Shown piece after piece: positions 9,802 through 17,501 of a DNA stretch of 38,143 nt; within the stretch, counting starts at the first letter, position 1; each line of letters opens with the position of its first letter. The position numbers and the translations under genes are program-made. This DNA is from Erysipelotrichaceae bacterium OttesenSCG-928-M19 (lineage in GTDB: Bacteria > Bacillota_I > Bacilli_A > JAJDGJ01), in assembly GCA_030265585.1 (NCBI GenBank), contig JAJDGJ010000010.1:1-38143 (forward strand). The letters are read 5' to 3'. Under the pieces are notes generated by a model. The model was not told where the DNA came from. It made no database searches and saw only the letters and a list, made by a program, of their open reading frames with translations.

Positions 9802-12666
9802 TTATGCTCGTTTCTTTTTCCCTTTTGCATTATATTTATACTTATATGTTTTGCTTAATTTACCTTTTTTATAATTCTTTTGAATATAATAGGCTTTACC
9901 ATATTTATTAGATTTAAGCTGTCCTTTTTTATTATATCGATAATCTTTTACTTTGCTTTTTTTACCTTTACTATAGTAATTAGTCACCACTCGTTTTCTC
10001 TTACCATTACTGTAATAGTAATTTGCCTTAATATTAGTGTATTTATTAGTATTCAAGTTTCTTTTAGCGACCTTATTTACTTTAACTCTTTTATTACTAT
10101 AATAGCTTTTTGTATTATAATAAGTATTAATATATTTTCCTTTAGCATTGCGATCTTGAATTAAATTCTTAGTTACTTTTAAATTCGCATTATAAGTAAT
10201 AGTTTGTTTTCTTTTAATTATTTTACCACTCTTTGTCTCTTTATATACCTTAGTTAATCTAACACAATTAGTAAGAGCTGTACTTGCTGTTTTACAGTAT
10301 CTCTTATCATATGAGTAACTTTTAATTAATCTAATGTTAGCATTATTTTGATCAGACTTAATTAAATACCATTTACCACTAATCTTTTTATATGTATAAG
10401 TCACTTCACCTTTTTTCTCAACTTTACTTGTAAATTTATCAATTACCTTTTTAGCATCTAAGATATTTTCATACCAATCGCTAACAAATTGTTTATTATC
10501 AGTAGCTAAAGCTTCATAGCGAGTAATAATATCGTTTACTAAAGCTTCATCAGCCATAGTAACTTTATTTGGATCAATTAAAGCAATATCTTCATTTAAT
10601 TTATCAATGGCAGCCTGTTGTTTTGTCAATTCAGTTAGCATAGCATCATATTTTTGATAACTGGCTTCATTACTACTTTTATAGCCTTCCAATGAAGCAT
10701 CATCTAAGCCAGCTAATAACTTAGTAATACTATCTATCTCTGTTTTATTTTTTAATGTAATAGTTTCTGGTAGTGTATCTATTTTTTCTGTTATCTCAGC
10801 ATACAATTCTATGTTTTCTAGTTCAGCAACCATAACTAATTTACTAGTTAATGCAGCTTGTGCTTCTTCTTTTTTAGCATCATCGACAATCAAATCAAGA
10901 CAGTCATTAAGATGAACTAAATATGCCTTATATTTTAAAGCTTTATTCTTATCACTACCAATTTCATTATTAACATTAGTAATCACACTTAAAATCGAAC
11001 TAGATTTTATAGCCTCACTCGTTCCTTCATACTTAGTCCAAATACTTTCCAAAGTATTTTTATGTTGCGGAGCAAACATTGATAAATACATATCTTTTTG
11101 TTTTTCTGGTGATAGCTTATAGTAAACACTCATAATATCTTCTACTTTTAACCATTGAACACTACTGGCACTAAAGTTTTTGAAATCTCCCTTAGCATCC
11201 ATATCCGCCTTCATTGTCGCTAGATTTGTTGTTAACTCTGCCTCATTCTCAAGTACTATATCTGGATTATTAGCCTTAAAAGTTGCCACACGATCATTAA
11301 TCTCCATTAACTTATCATAATCAGTATAGCTAGTTAGTTGCCCTGTTTTAGCAATCAACATTTCTATGTCACTCTGTGTTACTTCTTTATTCTTACTATC
11401 TAAAAATACATAGCCACCATTAGAAAAATCATTATATTGAACAATTAAAGTTCCATCATAAAAAGGAATTACACTACCTGAATTATGGGCAGCCATTTTA
11501 CCATCTTTATATTCAGTAAAAGAAAGCATTGAACCATCGTTTAAGTCTTTACCTATCAAAAGTTTACCTGACATAAAATCTAAGAAATAAACATAAGTTG
11601 CACCATCGACACCATCACTAACCAATGGAATTGATTGTGTCCCATACGATGTATCCACACCAATTATCTTAGTTAAATCTTTATCAACTACAGTTATATT
11701 ATAGCCACTCATGCCACCTGATGAAATATAGATGTTTTCTGAGCCTAATGCTAGACCACCACTAATTGGACTTAGTCCACCTAATGATTTAATTTGCGTA
11801 CGATCAAAAGCATTTCCTACTAGACCAATCTTATATAATTCCTTTGAGTCTTGTGTTCCTACATAAATCGCATTTTCTTTCTTATCATATACAACAGTTG
11901 AACGAACTTTCTTTGTTTGGCTTGCTTCACTCAATTGATAAGTATCATAAACAATATCCTTAGTTAAATGATGAGAGATTACTTTTCCATCATCACCTGC
12001 AAAAATAATCGCATTATTCGCAATAGCAGCGTCACTCCAATAATAGCCATGACCTAAAGTATCATTGATATCATATGTCCATTTATAATCTTTAATTTCA
12101 TTTGTTTTTGAAGTATTTTCATCTTCAACTGACATTGCAAAGAAGAAACCATCAGATGGTGCACTACCACTAGTAGGATTAATTGTATAGCCACTATAAA
12201 GATAACCATCATGATATGTAATGGCTGAAAGAGCTTGTGCTCCTGCTACTGCTTCAGATTGCCAAATTTGATCAAATGTATCAAGGTCAACGGCAACGAT
12301 ATAATTTGCTGCAGCAATAAAAATTTTATTATCGCCAGTAGCAATTTTACTAAAATAACCAGGATTTCCAATATATACTTCTCGTCCTGTTTTAGTCCCA
12401 TCTTTTTCATACTCAATTAAACTTGATCCTGCAACAGCATACATTTTATCATTGATAACAATTGGATCCATTGCATAGCCCTCTAATTCAATAGTTGTTA
12501 GTATGTTGATATCACTAGCACTACTAGGTGTTTTAGCATAAGTTATTTTATTATTTGCTTCATTACCCCCAAAACCATTCCAATCAGTAACTCCTTGAGC
12601 ATTAATATTTGTTGTCATAAACAATATTAAAACAAAACTAAGGACAAATTTAATTTTTTTGTTCAT
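9802..12666 (-). CDS. Secreted PQQ-like beta-propeller surface protein with a helical middle region and a Tyr/Lys-rich basic C-terminal repeat tail; cobalamin-riboswitch controlled
   Basis: Signal peptide (MNKKIKFVLSFVLILFMTTNINA), 'DWNGFGGNEANN' followed by repeated propeller strand motifs (DPIVINDKMYAVAGSSLIEYE..., IATGDNKIFIAAANYIVAVDLDT...). C-terminus: 'YNKKGQLKSNKYGK...YKYNAKGKKKRA'. Start set at ATG 12666 (GGAG Shine-Dalgarno). Confidence 0.85.
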   Translation of the reverse strand: MNKKIKFVLSFVLILFMTTNINAQGVTDWNGFGGNEANNKITYAKTPSSASDINILTTIELEGYAMDPIVINDKMYAVAGSSLIEYEKDGTKTGREVYIGNPGYFSKIATGDNKIFIAAANYIVAVDLDTFDQIWQSEAVAGAQALSAITYHDGYLYSGYTINPTSGSAPSDGFFFAMSVEDENTSKTNEIKDYKWTYDINDTLGHGYYWSDAAIANNAIIFAGDDGKVISHHLTKDIVYDTYQLSEASQTKKVRSTVVYDKKENAIYVGTQDSKELYKIGLVGNAFDRTQIKSLGGLSPISGGLALGSENIYISSGGMSGYNITVVDKDLTKIIGVDTSYGTQSIPLVSDGVDGATYVYFLDFMSGKLLIGKDLNDGSMLSFTEYKDGKMAAHNSGSVIPFYDGTLIVQYNDFSNGGYVFLDSKNKEVTQSDIEMLIAKTGQLTSYTDYDKLMEINDRVATFKANNPDIVLENEAELTTNLATMKADMDAKGDFKNFSASSVQWLKVEDIMSVYYKLSPEKQKDMYLSMFAPQHKNTLESIWTKYEGTSEAIKSSSILSVITNVNNEIGSDKNKALKYKAYLVHLNDCLDLIVDDAKKEEAQAALTSKLVMVAELENIELYAEITEKIDTLPETITLKNKTEIDSITKLLAGLDDASLEGYKSSNEASYQKYDAMLTELTKQQAAIDKLNEDIALIDPNKVTMADEALVNDIITRYEALATDNKQFVSDWYENILDAKKVIDKFTSKVEKKGEVTYTYKKISGKWYLIKSDQNNANIRLIKSYSYDKRYCKTASTALTNCVRLTKVYKETKSGKIIKRKQTITYNANLKVTKNLIQDRNAKGKYINTYYNTKSYYSNKRVKVNKVAKRNLNTNKYTNIKANYYYSNGKRKRVVTNYYSKGKKSKVKDYRYNKKGQLKSNKYGKAYYIQKNYKKGKLSKTYKYKYNAKGKKKRA

Positions 12667-12699
12667 AATCAATCTCCTTTTCTATTTTATAATTAACAG

Positions 12700-12731
12700 C
12701 TAAATAATAAAAAAACGACTGCGGAGTCGTT
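12700..12731 (-). terminator. Riboswitch expression-platform terminator (for the promoter-distal tandem aptamer)
   Basis: Minus strand AACGACT-ccgc-AGTCGTTTTTTTATTATT. Confidence 0.88.
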
Positions 12732-12752
12732 ATTTAAAAATTAGTTTTTAAA

Positions 12753-12935
12753 CATTATTCCCTCCGAAAAATGATTTAATAATTTATGACAGGTCTCCTG
12801 ACTTCGCAATTATTAATTATTATCCCTTCCCAGATTAACTCTAGTGGTTTTGATAACTTTAATTACATTACAGTAGCGGTGGGGCTGTATAGGATTTTCA
12901 CCTATTTCCCTATTAATGCCTAAGGCAATCATAAA
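12753..12935 (-). ncRNA. Cobalamin riboswitch, longer form (distal aptamer of a tandem pair)
   Basis: Minus strand: P1 TTTATGA/TCATAAA; 'AATAGGTGAAAATCCTATACAGCCCCACCGCTACTGTAA'; P8/P9-like 'CCACTAGAGTTAATCTGGGAAGGG'; 'GAAGTCAGGAGACCTG'; downstream L13-like hairpin CATTTTTCGGAGGGAATAATG (12753-12773). Confidence 0.93.
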
Positions 12936-12956
12936 TAAATATTCAGTTTGAATAAA

Positions 12957-12980
12957 AGAAAAGCACCATAGAGGTGCTTT
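12957..12980 (-). terminator. Riboswitch expression-platform terminator (for the promoter-proximal tandem aptamer)
   Basis: Minus strand AAAGCACC-tctat-GGTGCTTTTCTTTT. Confidence 0.87.
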
Positions 12981-13006
12981 ATCATTTAAAAATAAAATTC
13001 TAAATA

Positions 13007-13122
13007 ATTTTCCCTCCGAAAAATATCTTCAGCTATTTATTAAAGGTTCCTGACTTGCATATTGCTTACAGTAGCGGTGGGGCTGTGTAGGATTTTCACC
13101 TACTTCCCTTATTTAATAAATA
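13007..13122 (-). ncRNA. Cobalamin riboswitch, compact form (proximal aptamer of a tandem pair)
   Basis: Minus strand: P1 TATTTATTAAA/TTTAATAAATA; 'AGTAGGTGAAAATCCTACACAGCCCCACCGCTACTGTAA'; 'AAGTCAGGAACC'; L13-like hairpin ATTTTTCGGAGGGAAAAT (13007-13024). Confidence 0.92.
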
Positions 13123-13141
13123 CTATTTAGTTGTTAAAAAA

Positions 13142-13169
13142 ATTATACCATATTTAAAATTGAAGTCAA
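13142..13169 (-). promoter_or_regulatory. Sigma-A-like promoter for the tandem riboswitch leader
   Basis: Minus strand TTGACT-N16-TATAAT with extended TGG. Confidence 0.75.
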
Positions 13170-13262
13170 TTAATATAGAACTATTTTTACTCATTAATAC
13201 TGCTCCAATTCAAGATATTATCTCATACTATAAAATTAGAATTTTAGTTATCTATGATACTT

Positions 13263-16200
13263 TTACCAATCATATCTAATTTTAAGGCAATAACCACTTA
13301 GTATAAGAGTTATAACTATCAAGTTATACGCTATTGCTAGCTCAGTAGTTCCCGTATTTGGTGTGTTAATTTCACCAGGTGTTGTTTGAATTTTATCATT
13401 ATTTTTAGTTTTATTATCTTCCTTACTACTAGGAAGATTTTCTATTTTGTTAAGAGTATCTAATGCTTGCTTTAATTTAGTTATTATTCCATTATCAAGC
13501 AATGCTTTTTGATGAGTTGTTAAACTATCATAAGCTTCTTTTGCATTATTGATTAGACCCTTATCAGCTTCAGTTACTTCATTTGGAATATTATCGATCA
13601 AATCTTTAACTAATTTAGCTCTATCTTCATCAGCAAGTAATGGATTGAAAACATTTATATTTGTAATCGCTTGATTAACTACTGTTTGTGAAGACATATG
13701 ATTTTCTAAAACATCTAAGGCATCTTCATAAACAGTTTTACAACTAGTTTTTTCTAAACACGATTCTTTATCTTGATTAATATAAGCAATAATTGCTATT
13801 AAATCATCTTTATTCGCAAGTTCTAATGATTCCATCTCACCAAATGATTCACCACCCAAATCAGCACCATAGCCATATAATGAAAATTGTAAGCGTAAAA
13901 CGTCATCCTTTTTTGCTTCATACGATCCCATTCCGACATTGGACATTTCGTTATTTGTGAAATACATCCACCCAGCAGTAGTAGCATAAGAGAACTCACC
14001 TAAATTAGGAGTGTTTTTATTTATACCCGTATAAGCGTTTTCAAAACCTGTCATTGTCTTAATTTCTTCAGGTATATTAATAACTCCACTATCTACATTA
14101 TTAATAGTAGAAATGTAAAATGTATAGTCATCTACTTGGCCACTATTAACATAGGAAATATTTCCATTTTTTATAACTTTGTCGATAATAACTGCTGCTG
14201 TATCTCCCTCAGTAATTTCAACAACAATTGGCTCAATAACATAACCTTGTCCCAGTGTAAACTTTTCAACAGTCACTACTACATTGTATTTTTCCCTTTC
14301 AAGGATTGTTAGCTCTTTTATTTCAGTAATCCCTGTTGATGTTTCAAATATAATATCTACTTTACCAGGTTTTAAAGGAATGATTTCATTTCCCTCAATG
14401 ATTGCTAACGCGCTGTTACCACTACTTATTTTTACTTCTTGGTTAATTGCATCTATAGGAATAACTGCTGTTTTAACTTTAAAATTATCACCAACTTTGA
14501 CGCTATCTTTAAAGTCAATAACTTCTATCCCCGTTGCTAGGCTACCAACATTAACAATAGTAGTTGCCTTTATATCTGTTCCATCAACTTGAGCTGTAAT
14601 TACAACTTTACCAACTGAATGGGCCTTTATTTTACCTGTTTCATCAACTGTAGCAATATTATTATCCGATGATGAATAATTAACTATTGCATTCTCTGGT
14701 TTTTCAATTGAAAAAAATAATTTAGTATCTTCTTCTTGATTGACTACAAGACTATATTCTTCTTTTTCAAAATTTATTGTATAAGCTGGTTTCTCTATCT
14801 TTTCAAAATTAAATAAATAAATTAATCCTTCATTTGTTTTATTTGCTGTAACAATCCTTAATTTTTCTTTATTAGGAACCTTCTCAAATGTTCTATTTGT
14901 TCCTTGAGGCTCACCAATAAAGACTGAATATGTTTCATCATCACTATCTGGTGCAGTAACACTAACATTGACTTCTTCATTTTCATCAGTGTAATATACT
15001 GTCTTAACAATAACGTTATTTTCAATTTCACTTTCTTCAAAAACAAATACTTGATCATTTATTTTAATACTTTTGGCAAGTGGAGTTTGTTTTATATCAG
15101 CTGATTGATTTTCTACAAGATCAGTTCTTGAAATTCCATTAATTTCAGCTGATAATTCACCAAAAGGTGGAACAATTAGATTGGTTGCATTTTGAACTTT
15201 AACATATTTAATTTCTTTTAAATAAACTGGATTGCCTTTTTCATCTACTGCCCAACTTATATCCATTTCGCCTACACCACGATATAATTGAGGTGTTTGG
15301 GCATTTACTCCTGATGAGCTATTGCCATCTGGATAACCCCAAGCTAAATTACGACCATCAATTAAGGTACCAGTTACGGTATATTCATCTGGTATAATTC
15401 CATCTTCACGCCATTTACCATAATTTTCGCTTGTTGGCCAATATGGCTGAGAATGATAACCATTTTGTGATAATACTCCTGTTTGTCCTTGATTATCACT
15501 CCAATTAGCACCAGATTCATCTCTAGTATAAGTCAATTCGTAATCCCAGATTGTTTGATCTTCATAATGAGATGCTCCGGCCAAATTATACCATTTTATA
15601 CCATCTTCTGAGACATAAACATTGGCTGGTTCTGAATTTCCGACAAAAGCATTTCCTAATACTTTAAAATCCATCCCTCCAATATTTTGCGGATTGTTTT
15701 GAATTGGCTCTTCAAACTCATAAGTTAAATAGCCACCAAATCCACCTAAACTAACGCCACCAGTCCCTTTTAAAGTTTTTTCAGGATTAAGTCCCCATCC
15801 CACGCTATTAGTGTACTGTCCATAGGCTGGTAAAAAATCAATTACTCTAATACCATTAATATACTCATTATCAACGACTTCACTTACCTCTGTAGGGATA
15901 TCTTTTAGAATTGCCGCTGCTATAACATCTGATTCACCTAATGCTTTTGCATAATTAACACTTTGATTCAAGAGCATTGTTTCTGGTAAAAAGAAAACAC
16001 TGCTAGCCAATTCTGAATTAGCACTTACCTCATTACTAAAACTAATGACTAGAACAATATCATCTCTAGTTATATTCTTTGGTTTAATATCACGGACCAT
16101 TGCCATTGTATCGACAAAGCGACCTTCTTTATCACTATCCGATTCGTTTCTTTCAAGCTCATTAATTTTACTTACAGCCTTATCTAACTTCTCTTTATCT

Positions 16201-16496
16201 ATTGCTGTTATTCCATTTTTAACATTTGCTTTAGATAAATTATAAACATTATTTAAGTATCTTACTAAATAACGATGTTCTAATAAATTTAATTTTTCGC
16301 TATCATCAGGCAGTAAATTAAGACCAGTCTCAAGACGTTCTAATCTTTGCTCATCTGTTTCTGCAGTCACCTCAACAACTTCAGTTGCAACAATGTTATA
16401 ATAATTATCAAAAGCACCAATTCCAAAAATAAAGTTGAGTACAAAAAAAACTTTTAACATTGCTTTAAACATCTTATTCTTTTTTTTCATTTTCAT
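13263..16496 (-). CDS. Large cell-surface protein: N-terminal 'SLGGFGGY' domain, Big2-like domain, DUF4430 (transcobalamin C-terminal-like) domain, C-terminal sorting-signal-like sequence; cobalamin-riboswitch controlled
   Basis: 'VSLGGFGGYLTYEFEEPIQN...GMDFKVLGNAFVGNSEPANVYVSEDGIKWYNLAGASHY'; Big2-like 'VNYSSSDNNIATVDETGKIKAHSVGKVVITAQ'; DUF4430-like 'AGWMYFTNNEMSNVGMGSYEAKKDDVLRLQFS'; C-term 'TPNTG...hydrophobic...KIRYDW'. Confidence 0.8.
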   Translation of the reverse strand: MKMKKKNKMFKAMLKVFFVLNFIFGIGAFDNYYNIVATEVVEVTAETDEQRLERLETGLNLLPDDSEKLNLLEHRYLVRYLNNVYNLSKANVKNGITAIDKEKLDKAVSKINELERNESDSDKEGRFVDTMAMVRDIKPKNITRDDIVLVISFSNEVSANSELASSVFFLPETMLLNQSVNYAKALGESDVIAAAILKDIPTEVSEVVDNEYINGIRVIDFLPAYGQYTNSVGWGLNPEKTLKGTGGVSLGGFGGYLTYEFEEPIQNNPQNIGGMDFKVLGNAFVGNSEPANVYVSEDGIKWYNLAGASHYEDQTIWDYELTYTRDESGANWSDNQGQTGVLSQNGYHSQPYWPTSENYGKWREDGIIPDEYTVTGTLIDGRNLAWGYPDGNSSSGVNAQTPQLYRGVGEMDISWAVDEKGNPVYLKEIKYVKVQNATNLIVPPFGELSAEINGISRTDLVENQSADIKQTPLAKSIKINDQVFVFEESEIENNVIVKTVYYTDENEEVNVSVTAPDSDDETYSVFIGEPQGTNRTFEKVPNKEKLRIVTANKTNEGLIYLFNFEKIEKPAYTINFEKEEYSLVVNQEEDTKLFFSIEKPENAIVNYSSSDNNIATVDETGKIKAHSVGKVVITAQVDGTDIKATTIVNVGSLATGIEVIDFKDSVKVGDNFKVKTAVIPIDAINQEVKISSGNSALAIIEGNEIIPLKPGKVDIIFETSTGITEIKELTILEREKYNVVVTVEKFTLGQGYVIEPIVVEITEGDTAAVIIDKVIKNGNISYVNSGQVDDYTFYISTINNVDSGVINIPEEIKTMTGFENAYTGINKNTPNLGEFSYATTAGWMYFTNNEMSNVGMGSYEAKKDDVLRLQFSLYGYGADLGGESFGEMESLELANKDDLIAIIAYINQDKESCLEKTSCKTVYEDALDVLENHMSSQTVVNQAITNINVFNPLLADEDRAKLVKDLIDNIPNEVTEADKGLINNAKEAYDSLTTHQKALLDNGIITKLKQALDTLNKIENLPSSKEDNKTKNNDKIQTTPGEINTPNTGTTELAIAYNLIVITLILSGYCLKIRYDW

Positions 16497-16549
16497 TCCC
16501 CTTTCAATTAAATAAAACTTTTACCTTCCTTTCTTCTAATATAAATACA

Positions 16550-16583
16550 AATAAAAACCCAATATTCTGCTGAACATTAGGTT
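16550..16583 (-). terminator. Riboswitch expression-platform terminator upstream of the 13263-16496 gene
   Basis: Minus strand AACCTAATGTTC-AGCA-GAATATTGGGTTTTTATT; 12 bp including G-U wobbles that pair only as minus-strand RNA. Confidence 0.8.
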
Positions 16584-16614
16584 ATTTTTATATAAGTTAA
16601 AAAATAAAAACCCT

Positions 16615-16731
16615 ATTCATGCCTCGTGAATATTGTTTTAATTAACTTAGGTATTCTGACTTAACACATTGTGTATCACAGTGGCGGGACCGTTCAGGAT
16701 TTTCACCTGATTCCCCTATTAATCGTTAATT
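16615..16731 (-). ncRNA. Cobalamin riboswitch, compact form
   Basis: Minus strand 'GGGGAATCAGGTGAAAATCCTGAACGGTCCCGCCACTGTGATACACAATGTGTTAAGTCAGAATACC'; P1 AATTAAC/GTTAATT; L13-like hairpin ATTCA-CGAGGCA-TGAAT (16615-16631). Confidence 0.94.
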
Positions 16732-16754
16732 ATTATATTATATTTGTTGTGTCC

Positions 16755-16783
16755 ATTGTATCATTATTAATTAATTATGTAAA
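16755..16783 (-). promoter_or_regulatory. Sigma-A-like promoter for the 16.7-kb riboswitch
   Basis: Minus strand TTTACA-N17-TACAAT with extended TGA. Confidence 0.7.
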
Positions 16784-16802
16784 TGGTTATCATCTTTAAT
16801 TA

Positions 16803-17501
16803 TTATACGCGATATTGTTCGTCAACTAATCCATATTTTAATTTAACGCGATTTAATTTTTTCATAAATGGTTTATAAAGAAAGAAAATAAATGTTACAT
16901 TACTAATTGCATAATATGCCATAAAAGGAAGTGCAGGTATTAATAGCGCTATATATTTTGCCATTGTAAACCCAGAGCCTAATACAGTTAAAAAATCAAT
17001 TAAAACAGAGAAGAGAATTCCACAAATTATAGCATAACTATATCTAATTACTGGTTTATCTAATAGATCCTTTTGATTTAAAAGACCAGCACAATAACCA
17101 ATTAGACCCCAAATTAACATTTGATATACTGACCATGGTCCTTGTCCAAAAAACATATTCGAAATCAAGGCACTTAAAGAACCACATAGAAAACCTGATT
17201 CTTTACCTAGAGCAGCACCTGCAATAATTATGATGGCGATGATTGGTTTAAAGCCAGGCAAGAAAGCAAATAAAAGTCGCGAGACTACTGCTAATGCACA
17301 AATAACAGCAACAACAATTATCTCTCTGGCTTCTGGTTTACGACGTTCATATTTATAATAAAAAGGTAAGCAAGAAAAAACAGCAATCAACATTGAAGTA
17401 ATTAGATAGTTATTTCCTTTAAAAAAGAAAATGAAATTAATTAAAATAGCTAATAAAAATAGCGCTGTTATTATTTTACTTGTTGAAGATTTTGTTGGCA
17501 T
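16803..17501 (-). CDS. ECF transporter S component (predicted cobalamin/corrinoid, CbrT-like)
   Basis: Multi-TM protein with 'FLPGFKPIIAIIIIAGAALGKESGFLCGSLSALISNMFFGQGPWSVYQMLIWGLIGYCAGLL'; overlaps the EcfA gene; in a B12-riboswitch operon. Confidence 0.85.
   Translation of the reverse strand: MPTKSSTSKIITALFLLAILINFIFFFKGNNYLITSMLIAVFSCLPFYYKYERRKPEAREIIVVAVICALAVVSRLLFAFLPGFKPIIAIIIIAGAALGKESGFLCGSLSALISNMFFGQGPWSVYQMLIWGLIGYCAGLLNQKDLLDKPVIRYSYAIICGILFSVLIDFLTVLGSGFTMAKYIALLIPALPFMAYYAISNVTFIFFLYKPFMKKLNRVKLKYGLVDEQYRV

Noticed and set aside
9880-10164. Plus-strand 94-aa hydrophobic ORF antisense to the propeller tail
   Set aside because: Ile/Phe-rich composition is the expected antisense of the Lys/Tyr/Asn-rich tail.
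12235-12420. Plus-strand 61-aa ORF antisense to the propeller gene
   Set aside because: Antisense shadow of a real CDS.
12960-13024. Repeated 'TCCCTCCGAAAAAT' at ~12760 and ~13011 considered as a short mobile or CRISPR-like repeat
   Set aside because: Explained as the L13-like hairpin loop of the two tandem riboswitches; no spacer array or cas genes.
14284-15058. ORFs at 14284-14592 (+) and 14858-15058 (-) within the 1077-aa surface protein gene
   Set aside because: Alternative frames of a well supported large CDS.
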